NCBI RefSeq assembly: GCF_014203355.1
Contig: NZ_JACHIR010000001.1
Span: forward strand, 8,310,038 to 8,374,037
Reading direction: 5' to 3'
Origin: Kutzneria kofuensis
GTDB taxonomy: Bacteria; Actinomycetota; Actinomycetes; Mycobacteriales; Pseudonocardiaceae
DNA: 64,000 nt
The notes under the pieces were generated by a model that made no database searches, was not told where the DNA came from, and worked only from the letters and a program-made list of their open reading frames with translations. How positions within the stretch are numbered: the stretch's first letter is position 1; each line of letters opens with the position of its first letter. Shown in pieces: positions 19,801 to 27,986 of the stretch. The position numbers were made by a program, and so were the translations under genes.

Positions 19801-22145
19801 TGCGGCTCCTCGTGCACGCGCTCGGCGCGGCCGGGTGGGAGGCGCCGAGCACCCGGTCGGTCGACCGGCAACTAGCCCAGTCCTTCCACAGCCTGCTGTC
19901 CCTGGTCCGGCACGGTCACCGGCATGCCCTCGGTGCTCTGCCCGGCGTCGTCGTGGTGACACGGAACTCGGTGGACGTTTCCGGCGACGAGGGCACGGAG
20001 CCGGTCAAGGCGACGATGCACGGGGCGATGCTCAGCCTCGCCGAGGAGGAGCCGCGCGCCAGCTACAAGCTCGTCGACCTCGGACGTTCCGTGGACGAGG
20101 ACCTGCTGGTGGCCGAACTGTGCGCGAGTGGGCGCACCGAGTTCGTCGCACTGCGCGGGGCACGCCGGTGGCTGCGCGGACTCCGGCCGTTCGAGGCTTC
20201 GCCCGGCGGTGACCGCACCTTGCGTCGCAACGGCGTCTACCTGATCACCGGCGGTCTCGGCGGCCTCGGTCGGGCCGTCGCGAGGGAGCTGGCGGGTACC
20301 GGGCTGCGCCCGACTCTGTTGCTGCTCGGGCGGTCCGCCGAGGCCGATGACACCCGGTATCGGGCCGAGATCGAAGCCTGGGAACGGATGGGCAGCCGCG
20401 TCGCGGTGCTGCAGGCGGACGTGACCGACGTCCGCGGGCTGCGCCGGGCCCTGGACATCGCGGCCAGCAGGTACGGCGCGGTGAACGGCGTGTTCCACCT
20501 CGCCGGCGTGCCGGGCGACGGGATGCTGCACGTGCGCTCCGTCGCCGATGCCGAGCGGGTGCTGGCCCCCAAGGTGAAAGGCACCCTCGTGCTGGCCGAG
20601 GTGCTGGCCACCCGGCCGGCGCTCGACTTCTTCGTCGCTTTCTCCAGTCGAGCGGCCCTGGCCGGGCATCGCGGCAGCGGCGACTACGCCGCGGCCAATG
20701 CCTTCCTGGACGCGTTCGTCGTGACCGACGCGTTGCCCGGGTGCAGGAAGATCAGCATCAACTGGCCGGCGTGGCACACCGTCGGTATGGCGGTGCCCGC
20801 GCCGCCGGCCGGAGTGGTCCGTTGGCGGACCACCCTGCGCCCGGACGCGTGCCCGGTTCTCGACGAACATCGGATCAACGGCCGGGCGCTGCTGCCCGGC
20901 ACCGGTCACCTGGACCTGATCGTCCGTGCGTACCGGGAAACCGTCGCCACCGACGAGGAGATGGCCGTCCGGGTCGAAGACGTCGTCTTCCAGCGGCCCT
21001 TCGTGGTCCTCGCCGCGCTCGACTGGGAGATCGACTTCGAGCCTCACGCGGCGGGCGGACACCTGTTCCGAGTGTGTTCGCAACTACCGGGCGAGGACCG
21101 CGTGGTGCACGTCCAGGGGCGGATCGGCGCGTGCGCCTCCGATCCCGAGCCGTGCGACCTCGACGCGCTGCGCGACCGGATGCCGGACACGCAGCCGCCG
21201 CCGCGACGGCTGCCGGGACGGCGGATGTTTCTGCTCGGCCCGCGCTGGTCGAACGTGACCGCGATCCGGACGGGCGGGGGATCGGCGTCGGAAAAGCTCG
21301 TGTCGCTCGCCCTGCCCGAGGTCTTCGCCGCGGAGGCCGGGGACCACTGGCTGCACCCCACCCTGCTCGACTCGGCCACCGCACACGCGAGGGACACGAC
21401 CGACGGCTTCTTCCTGCCGTTCGGCTACGAGTCGGTGACCGTGCACGGCCGGCTCGGGCCGGAGTTGGTCAGCCACATCCGCCGTCAACCCGGCGGCGAC
21501 GAGCTGATCCGGGCGGACGTCGACGTGCTGGATCCGCACGGTCGCCTGGTCGTGGCCGTCACCGGCTTCACCATGCGCCGCGTCACCGACACCGCGTTCG
21601 CCGACCAGGAGCCGGTGGCGACGGTGGCGGCGGATGAGGAGCCGGCCGGCATCGATCCCGACACCGGCACCAGGATGCTGCTGCGGCTGCTGGACTCGCG
21701 CCCGCCCCGGCAAGTTGCCGTGAGCAGGCACCGCGGCGGTCGGCCCGTTCCGGAGGACCTCGCGCTGTCCGTGACCCACGTGGCACCACCCGCCGTGGCC
21801 GAGCCCGTGCACACCGCCCGACCCGTGGTCGCCGAGGCGACTGCGCCCGAGACGATGGCGCTCCGGCCGACGCCGGACACCAGCGCGACAACCACTGCGG
21901 AACCGGCGGCGCCGGACGGCTCCCTCGTCGGGCGGGTGACCGCGGTGTTCGCCCGGTCGCTGGGCATCCCGGGCGTCGACGCCGGTGACGACTTCTTCGA
22001 GCTCGGCGGCAATTCGCTCACCGCGGTCGAGGTCATGAGCCAGATCCGCAAGGAGTTCGCGGTCGACCTGAGCATCGCGGCGCTGTTCGACTACCCGACG
22101 ATCGGACAGCTCGCCGAGGAACTCCAACGGCGGGGCGTCGCGTGA
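16848..22145 (+). CDS. Type I polyketide synthase: KS-AT-KR-DH-ACP
   Basis: About 1765 residues from GTG 16848, which overlaps the previous stop (GTGA) and follows GGGGGG. The ketosynthase has TACSSS near 174, EAHATGT near 313 and KGNVGH near 353, so Cys-His-His are intact. The acyltransferase has GQGTQ, GHSIGE near 614 and HAFHS near 714, the pattern of malonyl-CoA-specific domains. The ketoreductase has ITGGLGGLG near 1134 and the Ser-Tyr-Asn set (FSSRAA, GDYAAAN near 1279). The dehydratase follows it, with DEHRINGRALLPG near 1340 and LLDSATAHA near 1507. The ACP carries LGGNS near 1719. KR before DH is unlike the usual actinobacterial DH-ER-KR order. The predicted chemistry is addition of one malonate unit, reduction and dehydration, giving an alpha,beta-unsaturated acyl chain after glycine. 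There is no thioesterase. Confidence 0.95.
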   Translation: MTELLEPIAVIGMAGRFPGARDVTEFWDVLAGGVECVRSASADELLAVGVPPSALDHPDYVPAIALPDGLTDFDAGLFGFTPREATLCDPQIRLFLETAHAALENAGYAPDRLDSVGVFGSAGVNRYHEVYGRSAADELRSASGMSIGTLNNPDYVGTLVSYKFGFRGPSMTVQTACSSSLVAAHLAAQALRSGECDIAVAGGADVELPLGHGHWWAPGSPLSRDGHCRPFDAGATGTVFGSGAGVVVLKLLSDALADGDEIHAVIRSSAINNDGSDKVGFSAPSVRGQAAAVVEAMEMGGFVPSDISYLEAHATGTELGDPVELEALNQAYRQLAGDDLTPGLVPIASVKGNVGHLGHASGVTSLIKVALALRNELIPASVNFTAPNPKLPLDGSPFVVNDRARPWPTAAHRPRLAGVNSLGIGGTNVHMIVGEAPAVTPTSTDDRPRLVVWSARTREALDAYRPALADHFRTMDTDRFDDAVATLQRGRTEHAERAAVVVTDAADAERAVRSWSAPARTTVDTVGFLLPGQGTQYAGMARELYDRDQTFRATFDECLDNLRTHGADVREHWIAADDAELADTRLAQPLLFAVEYALATMWQAWGVRPNWLLGHSIGELTAAAVAGVVDLPDAAALVAGRARSMAAAEPGAMLAVRASEDEIAAHLSDGELSIAVVNGPRQVVLAGAEDRIDACAGRLRDAGIAVRRLRTSHAFHSGRMRAAEPSFLAAFAGVALRAPRIPIVSAATGAPISDEQATDPMFWVGQLSRPVLFGQALDTALADRSALVVEVGPGRVLTELVGDRAVAVPSLPSEAGSDWQAVLDAVGTVWRHGTSVDWSAIDQDRPLRRTVVPGYRYERQRYWLDPVAAPTEAEPQEVVAEGPAAGPGPVVTGVASEFTVPTWVVVDPVQGNDFEHGDTAVALLPSDRDSAVELMVAMQRAGLRVVPLYESTEFRALPDGYELGADVDAGVERALTDLAARGVAVRLLVHALGAAGWEAPSTRSVDRQLAQSFHSLLSLVRHGHRHALGALPGVVVVTRNSVDVSGDEGTEPVKATMHGAMLSLAEEEPRASYKLVDLGRSVDEDLLVAELCASGRTEFVALRGARRWLRGLRPFEASPGGDRTLRRNGVYLITGGLGGLGRAVARELAGTGLRPTLLLLGRSAEADDTRYRAEIEAWERMGSRVAVLQADVTDVRGLRRALDIAASRYGAVNGVFHLAGVPGDGMLHVRSVADAERVLAPKVKGTLVLAEVLATRPALDFFVAFSSRAALAGHRGSGDYAAANAFLDAFVVTDALPGCRKISINWPAWHTVGMAVPAPPAGVVRWRTTLRPDACPVLDEHRINGRALLPGTGHLDLIVRAYRETVATDEEMAVRVEDVVFQRPFVVLAALDWEIDFEPHAAGGHLFRVCSQLPGEDRVVHVQGRIGACASDPEPCDLDALRDRMPDTQPPPRRLPGRRMFLLGPRWSNVTAIRTGGGSASEKLVSLALPEVFAAEAGDHWLHPTLLDSATAHARDTTDGFFLPFGYESVTVHGRLGPELVSHIRRQPGGDELIRADVDVLDPHGRLVVAVTGFTMRRVTDTAFADQEPVATVAADEEPAGIDPDTGTRMLLRLLDSRPPRQVAVSRHRGGRPVPEDLALSVTHVAPPAVAEPVHTARPVVAEATAPETMALRPTPDTSATTTAEPAAPDGSLVGRVTAVFARSLGIPGVDAGDDFFELGGNSLTAVEVMSQIRKEFAVDLSIAALFDYPTIGQLAEELQRRGVA

Positions 22146-22146
22146 C

Positions 22147-24360
22147 ATGACCGCGATCATCGACGTGAAACCGGAGGCGGCGGGGCATCTCGTCGACCTG
22201 ACCGAGGGCTGGTCGTTGTGGCGGCAGGCCGTGCTGCGCTCCGCCGGCATGCCGTTCGAATGGCTGTCCTGCCTGTCGGACGAGACGTTGTCGGCGCGGG
22301 ACCGGATCGCCCGGCTGCTCGGGCACGAACGGTTCCTGGAGGCGTTGACCTGGCAGAGCCCGGCCGTCGTCGCCAACTGGGTGGGCGACTACCTGGCGAC
22401 GGGCCGGCTGGCCCGGGCCGGGCAGCGGGAGGCGCTGCTGGCCCGGTACGCGCAGCGCTACTGCGCGAAGAACGACACCATCGGCTTTTTCGGTCCCGTG
22501 GCCTGGGCGGAACTCGACGAGGCCGGCGACCCGCTCGAACTCCATGGCACGGTCGAGACCAGGCGCCATAGCGTGCATCTGGAAAGCTGGGCGGTCGCGC
22601 TCGTCGCCAACTCATGGCCGCGGGAGCAGCAGCCGGTGCGCGTGCACCCGGCAGTGTCGTGGCGAGACTCGTGGGCCTGGCGTCCGCGACGACGACCGCA
22701 CCAACTTTCGCCGCTGGCGGCGGAACTCTTGGCCCGAGCTCGTGACCAGTCGCTGCGTGCGCTGGTCGCCGAGGTCACGGCGGGCACAGGTGTCGAGCCA
22801 GCGTCGGTGGCAGCCGAGATCGACCGGTTGGTCGAGGCGGACGTGCTGGTCGTGGGCTACCGCGTGCCCCTCGACGGTGAACCCGAGAGGCACCTGCGCG
22901 CCGACGTCAGCCGGGTCGCCGACGAGCCGGACCGCCAAGGAATGCTCGCAACCCTCGACCGGCTGAGCGGGTTGCGTGAGCGGCTCGGTGAAACGGTGGG
23001 CCGGCCGGCGGAGGTGTACGAGGCCCTGACCGAGCTGACCGCCGGCGTTGCCTCCGCCAGCGGCCTGGACCGGGTCGACGCCGCCCGAAGCGGACAGGGT
23101 GGCCGCGCTGTGGCCTATCTGGACAGTCGGCGGGACCTCGACGTGGTGATCGGCGGGGAACTGATCGACAAACTGCGCGAGCCGCTGGGAATCGCGCTCG
23201 ACGCCGCTCGTTGGCTCGCCGCGGAGGTGGGCGACGCGGTGGAGGAGCTCCTCTGGCAGCGGTACACGGAGCTCGCCGCGAGCGCCGACCCGGTGCGGCT
23301 GTGTGACCTGCAGTTCGCGGCGGCGGACGTGCTTTCCGGCGCTCCGGGTACCGTCGTCCACGACGTCGCCGAGGACTTCCTGCTGCGGTGGAAGGAAATC
23401 CTGGCGGCGGGCGAGCATACGGACGACGGCCGGGAGATCCGGCTCGACCTCGCGGCTGTCGCCCCTCTCGCGGCCGTCCTGTTCCCGCGTCGCGAGCCCC
23501 GGTGGCAAGCCGCCCGGTGCCACAGCCCGGACCTCATGCTCGATCACCACGGCGGGACCTGGCGTTGGGTACTCGGCGAGTTGCACGTCGGCCTGAACAC
23601 CATGGAGAACCGGGTGTTCCACAACCAGGCCGACGATCCGGCCCGCCTCGCCGCGGCCGTCGCCGCCGACATGTCGGCCGGGCGGATGGTCGCGTTGCAG
23701 CCGTGGAACTCGCCCGAGGTCAGCTCGCGCACGTATCCGCCGCTGGCGGTGCACGTGCCCGACAGGTACGTGTACTGGTCGTTCGGCAACGACGTGGGCT
23801 CGCCGGCCGGTGCCGCGCTGCCCGGCACCGAACTGCTGGTCATGGCCGACGGCGACAGGTTGGCGGTGCGCCCGGAACGCGGCGGCTGGCAGGCGTCGCT
23901 GCTGGAAGCGTTCGGCGAGTTCCTGTCCGCGCTCGTGGCCGACCGGTTCGCGATCCTCGCCGCCGACCAGCACCAGCCGCGCGTCTGTCTCGGCGACCTG
24001 GTGCTGCGGCGGGAATCCTGGACGATCGCCGCCGCGGACATCGTGGCGTGCGCGGGCCCGGGCCGGCTGCGCGCGCGGCTGACCGAACTCGGCGTGCCGG
24101 TCCACTTCTTCGCCCGCACGCCGGCCGAACGCAAGCCGTTCTACGTGGACATGCGGTCGACAGCGCTGTTGGCCAACGTGACGAGGGCAGCGCGGTTGTG
24201 CGAAGGGGCTCAGGTGGTGATGAGCGAGATGCTGCCCGGTCCCGAGGGACTGTGGTTGCGCGACGACGCCGGCAACGGCCACACCGCGGAGTTCCGGGTG
24301 GTGGCGGTCGACGAGGCCGCGGCGCCGCCGGTCGTATTCGAGCGCGACGGGGGACGGTGA
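22147..24360 (+). CDS. LanB-type dehydratase N-terminal (tRNA-dependent) domain protein
   Basis: A 737-residue protein starting one base after the PKS stop. It resembles the N-terminal domain of LanB lantibiotic dehydratases, which in characterised members uses glutamyl-tRNA to glutamylate Ser/Thr. The segment RYCAKNDTIGFFGPVAW (about 101-117) corresponds to the family's R-x-TPFG region. Later family-like features are FPRREPRWQAARCHSPDLML, WVLGELHVGLNTMENRV and RESWTI. The C-terminal elimination domain (SpaB_C) is absent, and no separate copy or precursor peptide is visible nearby. Standalone proteins of this size include split-LanB glutamylation enzymes and PEARLs, which add an amino acid from aminoacyl-tRNA. 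Its location inside an NRPS/PKS operon suggests action on a carrier-bound or released peptide, for example on the Thr residue or at the C-terminus. That is inference. Confidence 0.8.
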   Translation: MTAIIDVKPEAAGHLVDLTEGWSLWRQAVLRSAGMPFEWLSCLSDETLSARDRIARLLGHERFLEALTWQSPAVVANWVGDYLATGRLARAGQREALLARYAQRYCAKNDTIGFFGPVAWAELDEAGDPLELHGTVETRRHSVHLESWAVALVANSWPREQQPVRVHPAVSWRDSWAWRPRRRPHQLSPLAAELLARARDQSLRALVAEVTAGTGVEPASVAAEIDRLVEADVLVVGYRVPLDGEPERHLRADVSRVADEPDRQGMLATLDRLSGLRERLGETVGRPAEVYEALTELTAGVASASGLDRVDAARSGQGGRAVAYLDSRRDLDVVIGGELIDKLREPLGIALDAARWLAAEVGDAVEELLWQRYTELAASADPVRLCDLQFAAADVLSGAPGTVVHDVAEDFLLRWKEILAAGEHTDDGREIRLDLAAVAPLAAVLFPRREPRWQAARCHSPDLMLDHHGGTWRWVLGELHVGLNTMENRVFHNQADDPARLAAAVAADMSAGRMVALQPWNSPEVSSRTYPPLAVHVPDRYVYWSFGNDVGSPAGAALPGTELLVMADGDRLAVRPERGGWQASLLEAFGEFLSALVADRFAILAADQHQPRVCLGDLVLRRESWTIAAADIVACAGPGRLRARLTELGVPVHFFARTPAERKPFYVDMRSTALLANVTRAARLCEGAQVVMSEMLPGPEGLWLRDDAGNGHTAEFRVVAVDEAAAPPVVFERDGGR

Positions 24361-24391
24361 CGGCAGTGTCCGCCATGATTGGAGCGATGAG

Positions 24392-25357
24392 ATGAGCGGT
24401 GCCCCCGTCGAGGTGGTCGACCTTCGGCGCGAGTACATCGCGAAGGGCAGGCGCCGGGACACCCGGCGCGTGGTCGCCCTCGACGGTGTGTCCCTGACTG
24501 TGGAGCAGGGCACGGTACATGGTCTGCTCGGCCCGAACGGCGCCGGCAAGACGACACTGGTGAAGATCCTCTCCACCATCCTGCTGCCGACCTCGGGCAC
24601 GGCGACGGTGTTCGGCCACGACGTCAGCACCGAGCCGATGGCGGTGCGGCGGTCCATCGGGCTGGTGCTGGGCGGCGACCGCGGCCTGTACGGCAGCCTG
24701 ACCGGGCGGCGCAACCTCGAGTACTGGGCCGCGCTGTACGGCCTCGACGCCGGGCAGGGCCGGCGGCGGGCGGGCGAGCTGTTGGAACGGCTGGGGTTGG
24801 CCGATCGGGCGGACACCCGCGTCGAAACGTACTCACGGGGGATGAAGCAGCGCCTGCACCTGGCCCGCGGGCTGATGGGCGACTCGCGGCTGTTGATCTT
24901 CGACGAGCCGACCGTCGGCATGGATCCGGTTGCCGCCAGGGCCTTTCGCGAGCTGGTCCGAGACCTCCTTGCCGACGGCCGGTCGATGCTGCTGACCACC
25001 CACGACATGGCCGAGGCCGAACAGCTGTGCCACCAGGTGACGCTGATCGCCGACGGCGCGGTGCTCGCGACCGAGTCGCCGCGCACGCTGTCCGGCTGGA
25101 TCGACGCCTACGAGTACGTCGACGTCGACCAGGTGCCCGGCGCGGTGGTGGACGAGATCGCGTTGCTGGACGGGGTGGCGGAGGTGACATCCCGGCCGGA
25201 CGGCGGCGCGCGGATCTCCACCGTCGCCGCCGGAACCACCGCCGTCGTGCTCCGCAGGCTGCTCGACGCGGGCGTGACCGGGATCCGGACCGGACGGCCC
25301 AGCCTGGACGAGGTCTACGTGCGACTCATCGGCGACCGCGGACTGGAGGTCTCCTGA
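24392..25357 (+). CDS. ABC transporter ATP-binding protein (DrrA-like)
   Basis: A 321-residue ATPase of the antibiotic-export/ABC-2 type. Walker A is GPNGAGKTT, the signature is YSRGMKQR (a variant of LSGGQ), Walker B is LLIFDEPTVGMDP, and the switch His lies in LLTTHDMAEAE. A C-terminal extension of about 80 residues after the nucleotide-binding core is typical of DrrA-type proteins. ATG 24392 follows GGAGCGATGAG. The stop overlaps the start of the first permease (TGATG). With the two permeases it should form an exporter for the cluster product or a self-resistance pump. Confidence 0.95.
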   Translation: MSGAPVEVVDLRREYIAKGRRRDTRRVVALDGVSLTVEQGTVHGLLGPNGAGKTTLVKILSTILLPTSGTATVFGHDVSTEPMAVRRSIGLVLGGDRGLYGSLTGRRNLEYWAALYGLDAGQGRRRAGELLERLGLADRADTRVETYSRGMKQRLHLARGLMGDSRLLIFDEPTVGMDPVAARAFRELVRDLLADGRSMLLTTHDMAEAEQLCHQVTLIADGAVLATESPRTLSGWIDAYEYVDVDQVPGAVVDEIALLDGVAEVTSRPDGGARISTVAAGTTAVVLRRLLDAGVTGIRTGRPSLDEVYVRLIGDRGLEVS

Positions 25358-26124
25358 TGCACGCCCTGCGCGCGGCCTTCGTGCTCCAGTTGGGTCTGCT
25401 ACGGGCCAAGCTCGGACATGCCGGTGTCCTGGTCGCGATCCCGTTCTACGTGCTGATCTTCTTCTCCATCGTGCGGTCGAACGGCCGGGCCGACCTCGAC
25501 TCGGCCGCCCTGCTTGCGCCCGCACTGGCCGGCATGTGGACGCTCGGACTGCACTTCGCCGGTGACATCGTCGACGGCGACCGTTGGGACGGCGTGCTGG
25601 AGGCGGTGCTCGCCGCACCGACCTCGTTGGTGCGAGTGGTGCTGGGCCGGTCGGCGGCGATCGGCCTGGTCAGCCTGCTCGGCTTCGTCGAGGCCCTGCT
25701 GTTCGGCCTGCTGTTCTTCCGCTCGGCGCTGGCGGTCGGCCACCCGTGGTGGTTCACCGCCGCGCTGCTGGCGACCACCTTCGCGTCGGTGTGCACGTGC
25801 TCGCTGATCGCCGTGGTGTGCGTGCTCGGGAAGTCGGCGCTGTCGTTCAAGAACTCGCTCATCTACCCGATCTACGTGCTGGGCGGCGTTTTCCTTCCGG
25901 TGGTCTACCTGCCCGGCTGGCTCGGCGTGCCCGCCAGAGCCGTGTACCTGTCGTGGAGCTCGGATCTGTTGCGGGCGGCGGCGTCCGGCGCTCCGCTCGT
26001 GGATCCGGCGCCGGCACTGGCCGCGATCGTCGGCCTGGGCGTCGCCGCGCTCGTGATCGGCGCGGTGGTGTCGGAACTCGTCGTCCACAAGGTGCGCAGG
26101 AGCGGAAGGGTCCTGGTGTCATGA
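25357..26124 (+). CDS. ABC-2 type transporter permease
   Basis: A 255-residue membrane protein with about six hydrophobic segments, among them VLVAIPFYVLIFFSIV, AALLAPALAGMWTLGL and IYPIYVLGGVFLPVVYLP. This is the architecture of DrrB/NodJ-like ABC-2 permeases. ATG 25357 overlaps the stop of the ATPase gene and follows GGAGGT. The frame is open further upstream inside the ATPase gene, but that part is not homologous. It is probably one half of a heterodimeric membrane channel with the next gene. Confidence 0.92.
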   Translation: MHALRAAFVLQLGLLRAKLGHAGVLVAIPFYVLIFFSIVRSNGRADLDSAALLAPALAGMWTLGLHFAGDIVDGDRWDGVLEAVLAAPTSLVRVVLGRSAAIGLVSLLGFVEALLFGLLFFRSALAVGHPWWFTAALLATTFASVCTCSLIAVVCVLGKSALSFKNSLIYPIYVLGGVFLPVVYLPGWLGVPARAVYLSWSSDLLRAAASGAPLVDPAPALAAIVGLGVAALVIGAVVSELVVHKVRRSGRVLVS

Positions 26125-26927
26125 CATCACCCGTCGCCGCGGCCGCCCGGGTCGGCCGCCGGGCGTTGCTGATCGGTTTCGCCGACTTCCGCAGCAACCA
26201 CACCGCGGCCGAGTGGCTCGGCGGCTGGGCGCTGCGCCTGGTGTTCCAGGTGGTCTTCTTCGCCAGCGCCGGCCTGCTCGTCGGCGGCGACGAGACGGTC
26301 CGGTACATGGCCGTGGGCAACGCGCTCGCGGTCGGTGTGATCGAATCGGCCACGTCGGTGCTCGCGCTCGGCTGGGAGCGCGCCAGCGGGCGGTTGGCCC
26401 TGATGATGGCGACTCCCGGCAACCACGTCGCCGCGCTGCTGGCCAGGCAGGGCAGTGCCCCGTTCCAGGGACTGCTCAGCTCGACCGTGGTGTTTCTCGT
26501 GGTGTGGGGGCTGTTCCGGCTGCCCGTGCCCGGACCGTCGGCGCTGCTGCTGCTCCCGGTGGCGCTGCTGACGTTCGTGTCGGTGTACTGCTACGGCCTG
26601 CTCATCGGCGTGGTGGTGATTCGCCGGCCCAGTGCCGGCTGGGCCGCCCTGAACGTCTCCTACCTGCTGCTCATGACGTTCTGCGGGGTGAATGTCGCTC
26701 CCGGGTTCTGGCCGGGACCGATCACCACGGTGGCGCAGGTGTTGCCGGTGACGCACGGAATCGAGGCGTTCCGCGGTCTCCTGGCCGGGCGGCCGCTCCC
26801 GTGGGTCGCGGCTCAGTCGGGACTCGAGCTGCTGGTCGCCATGGGCTGGCTCGCCGCCGCCGTGCTGGTCCTGCGGGCGAAGCTGGTGGCCGACCGGCGG
26901 GCCGGAACTCTGGATTTCGGGGGATGA
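26121..26927 (+). CDS. ABC-2 type transporter permease, second subunit
   Basis: A 268-residue membrane protein with roughly six transmembrane segments (for example LVFQVVFFASAGLLVGG, ALLLLPVALLTFVSVYCYGLL, VSYLLLMTFCGVNVAPGFW). It is of the ABC-2 family and distinct in sequence from the preceding permease. Its ATG overlaps the preceding stop (ATGA), so the two subunits are translationally coupled. A pair of different permeases with a single ATPase suggests a heterodimeric exporter. Confidence 0.92.
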   Translation: MTSPVAAAARVGRRALLIGFADFRSNHTAAEWLGGWALRLVFQVVFFASAGLLVGGDETVRYMAVGNALAVGVIESATSVLALGWERASGRLALMMATPGNHVAALLARQGSAPFQGLLSSTVVFLVVWGLFRLPVPGPSALLLLPVALLTFVSVYCYGLLIGVVVIRRPSAGWAALNVSYLLLMTFCGVNVAPGFWPGPITTVAQVLPVTHGIEAFRGLLAGRPLPWVAAQSGLELLVAMGWLAAAVLVLRAKLVADRRAGTLDFGG

Positions 26928-26930
26928 GCG

Positions 26931-27986
26931 ATGGACTTCAGCCTGTTCTACTTCGCCGACGACGCCGACCGTGACGGCGCCGAGTCCCGCTACCGGCTGC
27001 TGCTGGAGGGCGCGCAACTCGCGGACCGGTCCGGACTGGCCGCCGTGTGGACGCCGGAACGGCACTTCCACCGGTTCGGCGGCGTGTACCCGGACCCGGC
27101 GGTCACCGGCGCGGCGCTGGCGACCGTCACCGAGCGGATCCAGATCCGGGCCGGCAGCGTCGTGTCGCCGCTGCACGACCCGCTCGAGGTGGTGGAACGG
27201 TGGGCGGTGGTGGACAACCTGTCGCACGGCAGGGTCGGCCTGTCGCTGGCATCCGGTTGGCACGCCACCGACTTCGCCACCCGGCCCGAGGCGTTCGAGC
27301 GCCGGCGCGAACTCGTGGTCGAGTCCGTCGAGCAGATCAGGCAGCTGTGGGCAGGCGTTCCGGTCAAGCGCACGGACGGCGGCGGTCGTACGGTCGAGGT
27401 GCGCGCCTTCCCGCCGCCGGTGCGCGGGGCGTTGCCGCTGTGGCTGACCAGCGCGGGGTCGATCGAGACCTTCCAAGCCGCGGGACGACTGGGCGTCGGC
27501 GTGCTGACCTATCTGGTCGGACACACGCTGGCGGAACTGGCGGACAAGATCGCCGCTTACCGGGCAGCGGCCAGGGCAGCGTCGGGTGACAGCTGGGCGG
27601 GGCACGTCGTGCTGATGGTCCACGTGTACCTGGACCGGACGATGGAGGACGCCAAGGAGGCGGTGCGCGGGCCGCTGCGCAACTACCTGCGCAGTTCGCT
27701 GGACCTCAATGCGCGCTCGACTCGGCGCGGCGCGGGAGAGGGGACCGAACAGATGAGCCCCGCCGACGCGGAGGCTCTGGTCGACCGGTCGCTTGCGGGC
27801 TACTTCTCCCATCACGGCGTCTTCGGCACGGTCGACTACGCCGCGACCCGAGCCGACGAGCTCGCCGGGATCGGGGTCGACGAGATGGCATGCCTGATCG
27901 ACTTCGGCGTCGCGGACGAGGTGGCGCTGGCATCGGTGCGGCGGATCGCCGAGCTGAACCGGGAGTTCAACGGTGAGCCCAGCTGA
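26931..27986 (+). CDS. LLM-class flavin-dependent monooxygenase (natural-product type)
   Basis: A 351-residue luciferase-like monooxygenase of the subfamily common in NRPS/PKS clusters (MupA-like). The N-terminus MDFSLFYFADDA, the AVWTPERHFHRFGG segment and GRVGLSLASGWHATDFA are characteristic of these FMNH2-dependent TIM-barrel enzymes. The ATG follows GGGGGATGAGCG and lies three bases after the permease stop. The enzyme needs a separate flavin reductase, and none is encoded close by. It is likely to oxygenate a carrier-bound or free intermediate, for example by N- or C-hydroxylation or Baeyer-Villiger-type chemistry. The sequence does not show which. Confidence 0.93.
   Translation: MDFSLFYFADDADRDGAESRYRLLLEGAQLADRSGLAAVWTPERHFHRFGGVYPDPAVTGAALATVTERIQIRAGSVVSPLHDPLEVVERWAVVDNLSHGRVGLSLASGWHATDFATRPEAFERRRELVVESVEQIRQLWAGVPVKRTDGGGRTVEVRAFPPPVRGALPLWLTSAGSIETFQAAGRLGVGVLTYLVGHTLAELADKIAAYRAAARAASGDSWAGHVVLMVHVYLDRTMEDAKEAVRGPLRNYLRSSLDLNARSTRRGAGEGTEQMSPADAEALVDRSLAGYFSHHGVFGTVDYAATRADELAGIGVDEMACLIDFGVADEVALASVRRIAELNREFNGEPS

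Noticed and set aside
22147-24360. A RiPP (lantibiotic) cluster
   Set aside because: No precursor peptide, cyclase or elimination-domain gene is visible; the gene sits in an NRPS/PKS operon.
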